Assembly (NCBI RefSeq): GCF_021166475.1
Contig: NZ_JAJOYS010000001.1
Location: 1,240,001-1,304,000 of the forward strand
Direction: 5' to 3'
Source of the DNA: Pelagibacterium xiamenense
GTDB taxonomy: Bacteria > Pseudomonadota > Alphaproteobacteria > Rhizobiales > Devosiaceae
Length of the DNA stretch: 64,000 bases
In this document: one piece after another, positions 1 to 8,564 of the stretch
How positions within the stretch are numbered: the first letter of the stretch is position 1
How the letters are laid out: every line of letters starts with the position of its first letter
The notes under the pieces: generated by a model
Seen by the model: the letters and a program-made list of their open reading frames with translations, nothing else
The model's database searches: none
Told to the model about the DNA's origin: nothing
Translations under genes and position numbers: made by a program

Positions 1-567
1 GCAGGCGGCCTCTTCATAGGCCTGAACTTCCGCGTCGGTATAGCTTTCGTCAGCCGCCACGACCATGGCGTCGACGAGGTCGACCGCCTGGAGCCGCTCG
101 CGATGGATCACCTTGCCCGCTTCCATGGGCCCGCCGGAAACGAAAACCACGGGGATATTCAAACGCATCGCGGCGTTGAGCATGCCCGGGGTGATCTTGT
201 CGCAGTTCGAAATACAGACCATGGCGTCCGCGCAATGGGCGTTGACCATATATTCGACGCTGTCGGCGATGACTTCGCGCGACGGCAGCGAATAGAGCAT
301 GCCGTCATGACCCATGGCGATGCCGTCATCGACCGCGATGGTGTTGAACTCCTTGGCCACCCCGCCCGCGCGCTCGATCTCGCGCGCCACCATCTGGCCG
401 AGGTCCTTAAGGTGCACGTGTCCCGGCACGAACTGGGTGAAGGAGTTGACGACGGCAATAATGGGCTTGCCGAAATCCCCGTCCTTCATCCCGGTGGCGC
501 GCCAAAGGCCGCGCGCACCGGCCATGTTGCGGCCGTGAGTGGTGGTGCGGGAGCGATATGCGGGCAT
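1..567 (-). CDS. ilvD: Dihydroxy-acid dehydratase, N-terminal part (cut by window edge)
   Basis: IlvD converts 2,3-dihydroxy-3-isovalerate and its ethyl analogue to the 2-keto acids in valine/isoleucine synthesis, in the cytoplasm. The 189 visible codons begin [17 protein letters not shown] and run on as [34 protein letters not shown], a [13 protein letters not shown] block and [10 protein letters not shown], whose cysteine is an expected Fe-S ligand. The match to the enterobacterial-type (about 615 aa) enzyme is nearly collinear. The ATG at 567 reads straight into this conserved start. The C-terminal two thirds lie beyond position 1. The 193 bp upstream hold a strong palindrome (704-728). 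The assignment is firm; only completeness is unknown. Confidence 0.96.
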   Translation of the reverse strand, partial: MPAYRSRTTTHGRNMAGARGLWRATGMKDGDFGKPIIAVVNSFTQFVPGHVHLKDLGQMVAREIERAGGVAKEFNTIAVDDGIAMGHDGMLYSLPSREVIADSVEYMVNAHCADAMVCISNCDKITPGMLNAAMRLNIPVVFVSGGPMEAGKVIHRERLQAVDLVDAMVVAADESYTDAEVQAYEEAAC

Positions 568-703
568 CGTTCAAAAACCTGTTGCCAAGGGTGAAATGTC
601 GGGCGCCGCGGCCGAGTGTCCGCCGCATCCTCCTCGAATGCGGCATCGCCCTATGGCGCAGTGTCACTATACTTAGAGGGTGAGGAGGGCGATGTAAAGG
701 AAA

Positions 704-728
704 ACCGTACCGTAACGTACGGTACGGT
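704..728. promoter_or_regulatory. 25-bp palindrome, possible operator upstream of ilvD
   Basis: Two perfect 10-bp arms (ACCGTACCGT / ACGGTACGGT) flank the 5-bp spacer AACGT. The site lies between the end of the trypsin-like gene and the ilvD start, 137 bp upstream of the ilvD ATG. The symmetry and length suit a dimeric repressor such as a TetR-family protein, but no regulator gene is adjacent. It has no T-tract, so it does not look like a terminator. That it acts as an operator is inference. Confidence 0.4.
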
Positions 729-760
729 GAGGCTACGCGAGCAATCGGCCCGTTGCGGGA

Positions 761-1540
761 CTAGCGATCATTCAGCGCAAAGTCCAAGAACTGGCGAACA
801 TATCCCGCTCTCGCTATGTGTAAAATTTCTTTGCTTCCCATGAGCACGATTCCTGCGAAATAAGCCCGAGCTTCGCCGTTGGCTACTTGAATCACAAACG
901 TGGCGCCACCGCTCATGCCGTCAGGATGCGAAACCAGCGGCTGCAATACGCGGAGCCGTAGAAGTGTTTCGTCGTTCGGTTGCTCCGGGCCATCCGGTAG
1001 GCAGGTGAGGACTCGCCTGGCTTGCTTAAACGCACGCGTCGAACCTTCGAGGCTTAGCTGCTGATCGCCGGTAGGGAAGCCGGAGGCAATCATGGCTATG
1101 ATGTTGTCGCTACGAACGTCAGGAGGAATTTCAACAAAATTGTAGAAGCGTTCCTGAAGTGCCGGAATTTCTAGGCAGGGATCAGTAAAATCGAAGGCAG
1201 CAAGATCGTGCACGCCATTCTCATAAAGACCGTCAACAAAATGCCGAACACCCCCTGATGTGATGCAGAACTCGCCATCAGAAGTAAGAAGAGCGATTTG
1301 TTCCGATCGCCAACCCTTTAGTTGGTGGCGGCTACAAACGATAAAATAGCGCCCTCGATACTTTATTGCGACGCCTGAGGCGACAAGCGAAATGACGTAA
1401 GTTTCATCTTCATTGAGGGCGACGAGCGGTTGCGTGAATCGTGCCAAGACACTTTCGCCGCTTCGCGCCGGAATGAGAATACCGTTAAACCAAAAACTGA
1501 GGTCCAGACCGCGTTCAAGGATCAGCCGCTTTGTGCTCAT
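761..1540 (-). CDS. Orphan trypsin-like serine protease-fold protein
   Basis: A 259-aa protein starting MSTKRLILERG (ATG 1540). An in-frame extension upstream would run through the palindrome at 1571-1613 and into the antisense of the next gene, so it was rejected. The sequence shows a plausible chymotrypsin-fold triad: His72 in FIVCSRHQL, Asp112 in HDLAAFDF, and Ser210 in DGMSGGATF, the last being the GxSGG nucleophile signature. No signal peptide, membrane segment or PDZ domain is visible, so it is probably cytoplasmic. The gene is visibly AT-richer than its neighbours, which suggests horizontal acquisition. Substrate and role are unknown; orphan trypsin-fold proteins of this kind occur in accessory loci. 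The fold is likely, the function open. Confidence 0.6.
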   Translation of the reverse strand: MSTKRLILERGLDLSFWFNGILIPARSGESVLARFTQPLVALNEDETYVISLVASGVAIKYRGRYFIVCSRHQLKGWRSEQIALLTSDGEFCITSGGVRHFVDGLYENGVHDLAAFDFTDPCLEIPALQERFYNFVEIPPDVRSDNIIAMIASGFPTGDQQLSLEGSTRAFKQARRVLTCLPDGPEQPNDETLLRLRVLQPLVSHPDGMSGGATFVIQVANGEARAYFAGIVLMGSKEILHIARAGYVRQFLDFALNDR

Positions 1541-1570
1541 GCGATGCCCAACACCATTGCGATATCGCCC

Positions 1571-1613
1571 AGGTTGTGTGGACACTTGGGATTCCCAAGT
1601 GTCCACACAACCT
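1571..1613. repeat. 43-bp perfect palindrome (21-bp arms)
   Basis: Two identical inverted arms of 21 bp (left arm begins AGGTTGTGTGGACACTTGGG) meet around one central T. The palindrome lies 30 bp upstream of the trypsin-like gene and about 140 bp upstream of the divergent esterase. There is no following T-run. Such long exact symmetry suggests a mobile-element end pair, a cruciform or a MITE remnant more than a simple operator. No transposase gene is nearby. Confidence 0.7.
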
Positions 1614-1755
1614 AGTCTGAATATCTTGTAACCTGACGGGCCACGTTGGCGAAACGCGTGAGTTTCGCGTGCGCCATAGCGAGGTTGACGGGCTGAGCCA
1701 GGAGCCAAACCTACCGCTGCCATCTCGGTTACCCTTTCCCACCAAGGAGCCTTCA

Positions 1756-2667
1756 GTGTCCACCCAAAACATGCACGAGCAGATGCTCTCCGAACTTGAT
1801 GTTTGCCTCGATCGCTTCGAAACGCGGCCTGAGGGCAGCAGGGTGTGGCGCGAGCTTTATTTCGCGCAGCCGATCGGTGTGCGTCCGCTGACGATGACGG
1901 TGATGGCCCCTGCAGGGCCGGGGCCGCATCCGCTTGTGGTTCAGATTCACGGCGGCGGCTGGATGGCCGGGCATCCGAACGTGACCAACGACAATCTTGA
2001 GAATATGAAGATCGCCGCCAACCTGCTCGCCGCCGGCTATGCCGTGGCGCGTCCCGCCTATCGGCTATCGGCGGAAGGGACATTCCCCACGCAGCTGCAC
2101 GATTGCAAAGCCGCGGTGCGCTATCTGCGGCACCATGCCGGCGTGTTCAACATCGATCCCGAGCGGATCGGGGCGCTGGGGGAGAGCGCCGGCGGTCATC
2201 TGGCGGTGATGCTCGGGCTCGAAACGCCTTCCGAATTCGAAGGGGAGGTCGGCATAACCGGACCGTCCAGCGCGGTGAAGGCGGTGGTCAATTGGTATGG
2301 CGTCATTGATTTTCTCAGCCTCGATGCCCAGGCGTTGCCGGATGCGCGGGCTGTCCATGAGCCCGCGGATTCGGCGGCGGGCCGTCTGATCGGCGGCGCC
2401 CTGTCGCAAAATCACGATCTCGCGCGGCGGGCCTCCCCGATCACTTGGGTCAACGCAAGGGCAGTTCCTTGCCTTATCCAGCATGGAACCATGGATCGCT
2501 TGGTGCCGTCGGGGCAGGGGGTGCAATTCTTCGAAGCGCTGAAGGCTGCCGGTGTGCCGGCTGAACTCGAACTGATCGAAGGCGCCGAGCACTGCTTTCG
2601 GGGAGTGGATACGGCGCCAATCATGCCGAGCGTCGTCCGGTTCTTCGATACCTATCTGCGCGGATAG
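1756..2667 (+). CDS. Alpha/beta hydrolase, HSL-like esterase
   Basis: A cytoplasmic carboxylesterase-type hydrolase of 303 aa. The oxyanion-hole motif HGGGWMAG, the nucleophile elbow GESAGG, an Asp in HGTMDRLVP and a His in EGAEHCFRG form the expected catalytic set of the hormone-sensitive-lipase/BD-FAE branch. The GTG at 1756 was chosen because AAGGAG lies 6 bp upstream (1744-1749); longer in-frame starts have no such site. The gene stands alone, divergent from the trypsin-like gene. The natural ester is unknown. Family assignment is strong, substrate is not. Confidence 0.85.
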   Translation: MSTQNMHEQMLSELDVCLDRFETRPEGSRVWRELYFAQPIGVRPLTMTVMAPAGPGPHPLVVQIHGGGWMAGHPNVTNDNLENMKIAANLLAAGYAVARPAYRLSAEGTFPTQLHDCKAAVRYLRHHAGVFNIDPERIGALGESAGGHLAVMLGLETPSEFEGEVGITGPSSAVKAVVNWYGVIDFLSLDAQALPDARAVHEPADSAAGRLIGGALSQNHDLARRASPITWVNARAVPCLIQHGTMDRLVPSGQGVQFFEALKAAGVPAELELIEGAEHCFRGVDTAPIMPSVVRFFDTYLRG

Positions 2668-2673
2668 GCCCCT

Positions 2674-2736
2674 TCACCACACGAACGGCACCAGCCGCCT
2701 CGTCCGCCCCGCATACGCCTCGAACGCATCCGAGAC
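2674..2736 (-). pseudogene. Remnant of a methyltransferase-like C-terminus
   Basis: Twenty codons read VSDAFEAYAGRTRRLVPFVW and then stop. They are preceded in frame by another stop at 2737-2739. The pattern (FxxYxxRTRRLVPF at the very end) resembles the C-terminal tail of isoprenylcysteine methyltransferase/NnrU-type membrane proteins; compare the intact protein at 55384-55866, which ends FGEAYARYLTHTRRWF. No upstream body of the gene is left. This is probably a decayed relic; the short length keeps confidence low. Confidence 0.3.
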
Positions 2737-2965
2737 TCACCGAAACTTATCTCCGTCCCTCAATCCTCACTTATATTGCTTCTCACGGACCCGCTTCTGA
2801 TGGGCGCGAGCGCAACGAACGTTTGGGCGGGACCGGTCCGGGTTCCTCGCGGGTCGCTGCGGGGAAGGCCCAAAGCGGACAGAGGCCGGACGGGGACTGA
2901 TATCCCCGTCGCACTTCCGAAAGGGAGAGGGGCACCGGTCATTTGGGGGCTTGGGAGGTTGGCAG

Positions 2966-2986
2966 AAAAAGTGGTTTCCACTTTTT
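2966..2986. repeat. AAAAAGTGG-TTT-CCACTTTTT hairpin
   Basis: Nine-base arms AAAAAGTGG and CCACTTTTT surround a TTT loop. The right arm ends in a T-run on the + strand and the left arm gives one on the - strand, so it could act as a bidirectional terminator. From memory, motifs of this type recur in intergenic DNA of Hyphomicrobiales, so it may be a dispersed repeat. Confidence 0.5.
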
Positions 2987-3194
2987 AGGTTCGACCAACC
3001 GACCCACTAAAGACCAACAAACCCCAGCCCGGGACGCCGCCATAAGCCGAAAACCCCGGGCGTATGCGGCGAGGCTCGCTTCGCTATTTTATTTCAGTAT
3101 GAGGCGCGTCTCGCCGCATACCGTCCATGCTGTTTGAAACCGGGGCTTCAAGGCCGCCGGACGAATCCGTATGCCTTTGCGAGCGCGTCGGCGC

Positions 3195-3758
3195 TCAGCC
3201 TGCTTGCGCCGTCCGAGGCTCAGCGGCGTAGCGCGCCAGGATGCCGCCCGTATCGACGGGCCTGGCCTCGAGAAGCTTCAGGGGTGTCATGCCGGCCGAA
3301 AAAAGCGGCGTCCCCTTGCCCAGCAGGATCGGCGCGATGCAGATCCGGTACTCGTCGACAAGACCGAGATCAAGAAGCTGGTTGACCAGTTCGGCGCTGC
3401 CGAAGACGAAGATGTCCTTTTTATCTTCGGCCTTGAGGTCGCCAACGATGGCGGCGAGGTCGCCCTTGAGGAGGCGGGTATTGGTCCAGTTCGCCGCCTC
3501 GAGCGTCCGGGAAACGACGGCTTTTTCGACCGCGTTCATCATGTCCGCGATCGCGCCGGTCTCCTGCGTCCAATAAGCGGCCATGCCGTCATAGGTCCGG
3601 CGCCCGAACAAGAGCGTGCCGATCTCGTTGCCCTGTTTGAGCGAAAACTCTTCAAGGTCCTGCCCCCAGACGGTCGTGTGGAAGTCCAGCGACCAGGGCT
3701 CGGTGCCTTCGAAATATCCGTCGAGCGACATGACATTCCAAACGATCAGCTTGCGCAT
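3195..3758 (-). CDS. Dihydrofolate reductase-fold (RibD C-terminal family) protein
   Basis: A 187-aa protein beginning MRKLIVWNVMSLDGYFEG, the typical first strand and loop of the RibD-C/YwjB/YyaP group. Further family marks are LLFGRRTYDGMAAYW, FVFGSAELVNQLLDLGLVDEY and PILLGKGTPLF. Members bind NAD(P)H and reduce unknown or various substrates; true folate reductase activity is not implied. The ATG at 3758 follows GGAGGGTACC, a clear ribosome site; an upstream in-frame extension lacks homologous sequence. It is divergent from the VOC gene at 3920. Confidence 0.85.
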   Translation of the reverse strand: MRKLIVWNVMSLDGYFEGTEPWSLDFHTTVWGQDLEEFSLKQGNEIGTLLFGRRTYDGMAAYWTQETGAIADMMNAVEKAVVSRTLEAANWTNTRLLKGDLAAIVGDLKAEDKKDIFVFGSAELVNQLLDLGLVDEYRICIAPILLGKGTPLFSAGMTPLKLLEARPVDTGGILARYAAEPRTAQAG

Positions 3759-3919
3759 GGTACCCTCCAAACCCATTGCAACCCGCAAGGAGTTTGTGCC
3801 ACATCCGTTTGCGTGCGGCAAGGGGTGTGTTCCCTTGCTGACAAAAACTGGCGCGCCGATGTCCGAACCTTGTTGCGAAGAGACGGAGGGACCGTCTCGG
3901 CCATTCAAGGAGATGAACC

Positions 3920-4360
3920 ATGAACGCACACGCAACCATCGCCGCCGACCTGCGCGGCGTCTGCACCACCGGCTTCCAGGCCGCCGACCTCGCTGCTGCC
4001 AAGGCGTGGTACACCGATGTTTTCGGCATCGAACCCTATTTCGACACCCCGGCCTATATCGAATTCCGCCTCGGCGACGACGAGACCGAATTCGGTATTC
4101 TGGACGCCAGGTACCTCCCGGACCTGGGCGGCAATCAGGAAACCGGCGGGGCGCCGAAAGGCGCGATCGTCTACTGGCATGTCGAGAACGTCGCCGGCAC
4201 CATCGCCCGGCTTGTCGAAATGGGCGCGGTCCCCCACCACCCGCCGCGCGATTTCGGCCAGGGCTTCGTCGGCGCTGCGGTGATCGACCCGTTCGGCAAT
4301 ATCCTGGGGCTGATGAACAACCCGCATTACCGCGATATCAAAGCCAGCCGCGGCGCTTGA
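3920..4360 (+). CDS. VOC (glyoxalase/bleomycin-resistance fold) protein
   Basis: A 146-aa single VOC protein: FQAADLAAAKAWYTDVFGIEPYF at the start of the first beta-alpha-beta module, and IDPFGNILGLMNNPHY at the end of the second. An AAGGAG lies 7 bp before the ATG. VOC proteins are dimeric metal-dependent enzymes or binding proteins; nothing here fixes the reaction. The 3' end overlaps the convergent corA gene by 23 bp. The family is sure, the function unknown. Confidence 0.85.
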   Translation: MNAHATIAADLRGVCTTGFQAADLAAAKAWYTDVFGIEPYFDTPAYIEFRLGDDETEFGILDARYLPDLGGNQETGGAPKGAIVYWHVENVAGTIARLVEMGAVPHHPPRDFGQGFVGAAVIDPFGNILGLMNNPHYRDIKASRGA

Positions 4361-5309
4361 AATAAAGGAAGGTCCCTCCCGCCGACGCTGCCATCAGCCC
4401 GATCGCGAAGGGGTAGCCGAAGAGCCAGTCGAGTTCGGGCATGAAATCGAAGTTCATGCCGTAGATCGAGGCGATGAGCGTCGGGGGCAGGAAGATGACC
4501 GCGGCGACCGAGAAGATCTTGATGATCCCGTTCTGCTCGATGTTGATCATCCCCAGCGTCGCATCGAGCAGAAAGGTGATCTTCTGGAACAGGAAGTTCG
4601 CGTGATCGGACAGCGAGCGCACGTCGCGCCCGAGCGTCTTGATCCGGTCGCGAATGTCCTTGCCCGAACCGCGCGTCATGGCGACATGGCCGAGATATCC
4701 CGAGAGGCGCTCGAGCGTGACGAGGCTGTCGCGGATTTTCGAGTTGATGTCGCCCTTGCGTCCGAGCGCCTTGAGGACAGCGTTGAAATTCGGCTTGGCT
4801 TTGCGTTTGCGCTCGGAGCTTTCGAAAATTTCCCGCGAGAGGGCGTCGATATCCGTGCCGCCGCGCTCGAGGATGTCCGCGAGCCGGTCGACCACGGTCT
4901 CAAGAAGCCCCACCAGCACCGTCTCGGCGTCCGTGCAGCCCATATCCGCACGCTGGGCGCGCGCCGAGAAGGTCTTGAACGGCTGCGGGTCGTGATAGCG
5001 CACCGTAATCAGGTGCTGTCCGGCAAGCACGAAGGTAACGGGCGCCAGTTCCGGCGACTCGTCGTCCGATTTGGCCGGCAGGATCGCCGTCATGAAATAA
5101 TTGCCGTCCTCGGCGTAAAGCCGCGACGAGACCTCGATTTCTTCCATGTCCGCCCGGGTCGGCACCGAAAGCCCCAAGCCGTTTTCAACGGCAACCTCTT
5201 CCTCCCGGCTGGGCGCGTGAAGATCGACCCAGACGGTTGTGGAGAAGTCGCTCGGGATGCCTTCGTGAGGCTGCAGGTGTCCGGCGACGGACTGGTAGGC
5301 TTCGAGCAT
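4338..5309 (-). CDS. corA: CorA-family Mg2+/divalent cation channel
   Basis: CorA forms a pentameric inner-membrane channel that takes up Mg2+ (also Co2+, Ni2+). The 323-aa protein has the long cytoplasmic N-terminal domain with helical segments and, near the end, two membrane helices. The signature YGMNF is at the end of TM1, followed by the periplasmic loop FMPELDW and TM2 ending in FKRRGWL. ATG 5309 was selected because the conserved sequence begins at MLEAYQSVAGH; a longer start adds a Cys-rich stretch without homology. It may instead belong to the ZntB branch, since these share the motif. Confidence 0.88.
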   Translation of the reverse strand: MLEAYQSVAGHLQPHEGIPSDFSTTVWVDLHAPSREEEVAVENGLGLSVPTRADMEEIEVSSRLYAEDGNYFMTAILPAKSDDESPELAPVTFVLAGQHLITVRYHDPQPFKTFSARAQRADMGCTDAETVLVGLLETVVDRLADILERGGTDIDALSREIFESSERKRKAKPNFNAVLKALGRKGDINSKIRDSLVTLERLSGYLGHVAMTRGSGKDIRDRIKTLGRDVRSLSDHANFLFQKITFLLDATLGMINIEQNGIIKIFSVAAVIFLPPTLIASIYGMNFDFMPELDWLFGYPFAIGLMAASAGGTFLYFKRRGWL

Positions 5310-5511
5310 GGCGGGACCTTTTGTGCGACAGCCAATCTCCCAATTGCCTACTGCGCCATCGTCACAAGCACAAGACATTGCCGTTGCTTCACAAAGCCCT
5401 GCGCCGGTGCGCTGCTCCAGCGAAGTTGCGATGCCGGGAGAAGGCCGCGAAAGCCGGGACGGCGTGTAACATCAAAACCGTCGCCATGCTGGCCGAAATG
5501 GCCAGGGACGC

Positions 5512-8418
5512 CTAAAGCACCCTGGTCACTTCGAGAAAGCCGTTGCGCTCGGCATTGGCCTTGTTGATCGCGCTTTCGGACCCCAGGGCGACGACATGGC
5601 CGTTGCGGGCGACCTCGGCGATGAGGTCGGCGGCCTCTTTGAAATCCGCCTTGCTGGTCGCAAGCACTTGGTCGCGCCGCGCCTGCCGGTAGGCGTCGGT
5701 CGCGCCGGTGAGGGTCCGGACGAGCGCGGTGAAGCCTTTCGCGTCGGGGAGCTGGTAGCCATCGAGATCGCCGATCGTGCCGATGATCGAACGGGTGAGA
5801 TCGGTATCCGAGATGTCCTCCCGCAGCTTGTCCGGCACCCCGTCATAGACGTCGAGCGTCGCGGTGAGGTTCGGGTCGCGATACGAGCCGAAGGCGTAGA
5901 TCCCGGCGCTCGGGTCGAAGCGGGCGAACCCGCCATAGGCGCCGCCTTCGACGCGGATTTTGTCCCAAAGGTAGGTGGTCCCGAGATATTTCGTGACCAC
6001 CGAAAGCGCGCCCGAGGGCTCGTAGCCGAGCTTTTTGAGGCTGACGCCCTTGGCGACGTAATTGACCTGCGCGGGGATCGTCAGGCCTTCGTTTTTCGGC
6101 GCCGGCAGCGAACCCCAGTCGGCCAGAACGGCGGGGCGCGTCGGCAGGTCCCCAAGGAACGCTTCGAGCCGCGGCCGGAATTGCGTCCAGCTCTCGGCGT
6201 CAGCGGTGACGTTTGCGACGGCCGTGGTGGCGTTGACGAGGTGGTCGCGGATCGAGGCGAGCGCCTCGCTCACGCTCTCCCAATCGTCCTCGATCTTCGC
6301 GGCCAGCTCGCGCAGGAAGAAGAGTTGCAAAACGCCGCCGCACTGTTCCGAGAGCCAGTCCGCCTCGGTCATCGAGGCTCGCAGCCGTGAGAAGGCGACC
6401 ATATGGCCCGAGGGCACGAGCCCCGCTTCGTGCCGTGCCTTGTCTTGCGCGACGAGCTGCCGGATGCGGTCACGGTTGTCGAGCTTCGCGTCGGTGAGGA
6501 TGTCGCGGGCGATGGCAAGCAGGTCGTCGGTCTTGTCCGCCATGGCCTTGCCGCGCACGATCAGCATCGCCGCCGATCCTTCGCCGTCAACCAGCGACGA
6601 CGCGAAGCGCTGCGCGCCGATGCCGCCGGTCGACCGCCCGATGCGCTGGGACAGCGCGACGTAGTCCTCCTTGCTCGTGCCCGTCTGGGTGAGGGCGCGC
6701 GAGAAGATCGGGAGGTAGGGAATGAGCTCGCGCGGCAGGGTCTTGAGGTCGAATCCGAGGTCGAAATAGACGATGCCGTTGGTGGGCAGGTCATGGTAGA
6801 GCGTACGGACCTTCGATAGTGCCAACTCCTCGGTCGGCACCGTCTTGATCTCGCGTTCGAGATCCTTGAGCTCGAGCGTGGGGATTTTCGCCAGATTTTC
6901 GGGCTTGTCGGGTGCGTTCTGGAGCGCCTTGAGCTTTTGCGTGGTCGCGATAACGCCGGCGACATCCTCTTCGCTCAGCCCCGCGCGGACCGCGTCGAGC
7001 TTCGCGCGCTCCGCGGCTTCCTCCCGCTCGGCTTGCTCCTTGTCCGCCTTGAGGACGAGGGTTACGCGGTGGGAATTGTCGAGCAGGAGCGAGCGGATGC
7101 GCTCTTCGAGAACAGGCTTGCCGGCGGCGAGTTCGGCTTTGAGCGTCGCCAGCGCATCCTCGTATTTGAGCGCTTCGAGCGGGTCCTTGCCGTAAAGCCA
7201 GTCGCCCAGCGCAGCGAAGAAATACATGATGCCGCGGGGGTATCCCCCGGTGTTCTTTTCGCGCAGCGAGAACTCGATGGTGTTGACGGTGGATTCGACG
7301 GTCGCCTTGTCGATCCCGTGCTCGGCGAGCGAGGCGAGAGTGTCGAGGATAAGCGTCTCGATCTTGTCCGCGCTCTCCGCATCCGCGTTGCGCAGGCCGG
7401 CATTGAACCACGGCTCGCGATAATGCCCGTTGAGCCCGCCGATGACGCTCTCGCCCAGCCCGGACTCCGTCAGCGCCTTGTAGAGCGGCGCGGCGGAATT
7501 GCCGAGCAGCGCATGGGCCAGCACGGAGCGCCGCAGCGCTTCTGTGTGGTCGTCGGTCTCTTCGATCAGCCAGTTGAGCGTGACGAAGGCCGAACGCTTG
7601 TTTTCCTCGTCCGCCGGATAGGTGCGGACTTCGTAGCGGGGGGCGTCGAACTTGGGTTGGACGGGCACGATCGGCGCGCGCTCGGCCTTTTCGAAGCGCG
7701 AGAGGTACTTCTCGAGAATTTCGAGCCGCGCGTCCGGATCGTCGTCGCCATAAAAGATGATCTGGGCGTTGGAGGGGTGGTAGTAGCGCTTGTGGAAGGC
7801 GGCGAACTGCTCGTAGGTCAACTCGGGCATCACCTTGGGGTCTCCGCCCGAGGACAAGCCATAGGTGTTGTCGGGGAAAAGCGCATTCTGTGCATAGGTG
7901 CGCTGGACCTGGTCGGGCGAGGAATAGCCGCCCTTCATTTCGTTGAAGACGACACCCTTGTAGATAAGCGGCGCATCGGGGTTCTCGAGTTCGTAATGCC
8001 AGCCTTCCTGCTCGAACGTCTCGCGGCTGAGGAGCGGGAACAGGACCGCGTCGAGATAAACCTCGGTGAGGTTGCGGAAATCGGCCAGGTTCTGGCTCGC
8101 CACCGGATAGACCGTCTTGTCGGGGAAGGTCATGGCGTTGAGGAAGGTGTGCAGCGAGCCCTTGAGCATTTCCACGAACGGCTTTTTGACCGGGAACTGT
8201 TCCGAGCCGCACAGGACCGAGTGCTCGAGGATATGCGCAATGCCCGTGGAGTCCTCCGGCGGCGTGGCAAACGCGATGCCGAAGACCTTGTTCTCGTCGT
8301 CGTTGATGAGCGAGATCAGTTCGGCGCCGGTCTTTTTGTGCCGGTAGTACCGCGCAAGCGCGTTGACCTCGTCGATCTGTTCTTCGCGGATCAGTTCGAA
8401 AGCGTCGGCTGCGCTCAT
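5512..8418 (-). CDS. Insulinase-family (M16C, PreP-type) metallopeptidase
   Basis: A 968-aa zinc peptidase close in size to presequence protease PreP/Cym1. The inverted zinc motif HxxEH is at residues 62-66 (HILEH) within GIAHILEHSVLCGS, followed by KPFVEMLKGSLHTFLNAMT and YPVASQN, all typical of M16C. Both halves of the clamshell are present. Members degrade oligopeptides and signal or presequence fragments in a closed chamber. The ATG at 8418 has AAAGGAGCTCC just upstream; an N-terminal extension to 8592 was rejected. No signal peptide is seen, so a cytoplasmic location is probable. It stands alone, divergent from the gene at 8565. Confidence 0.92.
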   Translation of the reverse strand: MSAADAFELIREEQIDEVNALARYYRHKKTGAELISLINDDENKVFGIAFATPPEDSTGIAHILEHSVLCGSEQFPVKKPFVEMLKGSLHTFLNAMTFPDKTVYPVASQNLADFRNLTEVYLDAVLFPLLSRETFEQEGWHYELENPDAPLIYKGVVFNEMKGGYSSPDQVQRTYAQNALFPDNTYGLSSGGDPKVMPELTYEQFAAFHKRYYHPSNAQIIFYGDDDPDARLEILEKYLSRFEKAERAPIVPVQPKFDAPRYEVRTYPADEENKRSAFVTLNWLIEETDDHTEALRRSVLAHALLGNSAAPLYKALTESGLGESVIGGLNGHYREPWFNAGLRNADAESADKIETLILDTLASLAEHGIDKATVESTVNTIEFSLREKNTGGYPRGIMYFFAALGDWLYGKDPLEALKYEDALATLKAELAAGKPVLEERIRSLLLDNSHRVTLVLKADKEQAEREEAAERAKLDAVRAGLSEEDVAGVIATTQKLKALQNAPDKPENLAKIPTLELKDLEREIKTVPTEELALSKVRTLYHDLPTNGIVYFDLGFDLKTLPRELIPYLPIFSRALTQTGTSKEDYVALSQRIGRSTGGIGAQRFASSLVDGEGSAAMLIVRGKAMADKTDDLLAIARDILTDAKLDNRDRIRQLVAQDKARHEAGLVPSGHMVAFSRLRASMTEADWLSEQCGGVLQLFFLRELAAKIEDDWESVSEALASIRDHLVNATTAVANVTADAESWTQFRPRLEAFLGDLPTRPAVLADWGSLPAPKNEGLTIPAQVNYVAKGVSLKKLGYEPSGALSVVTKYLGTTYLWDKIRVEGGAYGGFARFDPSAGIYAFGSYRDPNLTATLDVYDGVPDKLREDISDTDLTRSIIGTIGDLDGYQLPDAKGFTALVRTLTGATDAYRQARRDQVLATSKADFKEAADLIAEVARNGHVVALGSESAINKANAERNGFLEVTRVL

Positions 8419-8564
8419 GGAGGAGCTCCTTTGGATTGGCGTCGAAGGTGACATGTAGGGCCGCCGCCCGCTCGTGCCAAGGCCACTTTCGTGTGACCCG
8501 CTATGGACTTGAGGGATCGGGCGCCCCAAATTGGCCCTTAAGGACAACGATAGGGGAGACGCGC

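Larger units (their letters stand above)
2668..3194. other. Gene-free stretch with several hairpins
   Basis: The 527 bp between the esterase and the DHFR-family gene hold no convincing gene. They contain the tail remnant at 2674-2736, a hairpin at 2966-2986, and a 12-bp inverted repeat GTATGCGGCGAG (3062-3073) / CTCGCCGCATAC (3110-3121) around a 36-nt AT-richer loop. CCCCGG-rich segments just outside could extend the structure. It could be a decayed locus or a structured RNA; no tRNA was found. Confidence 0.5.

Noticed and set aside
5237-5515. 92-aa plus-strand frame between corA and the M16C gene
   Set aside because: Most of it is antisense to corA and Arg/Cys-rich; only the last 25 residues look protein-like and have no family match or ribosome site.
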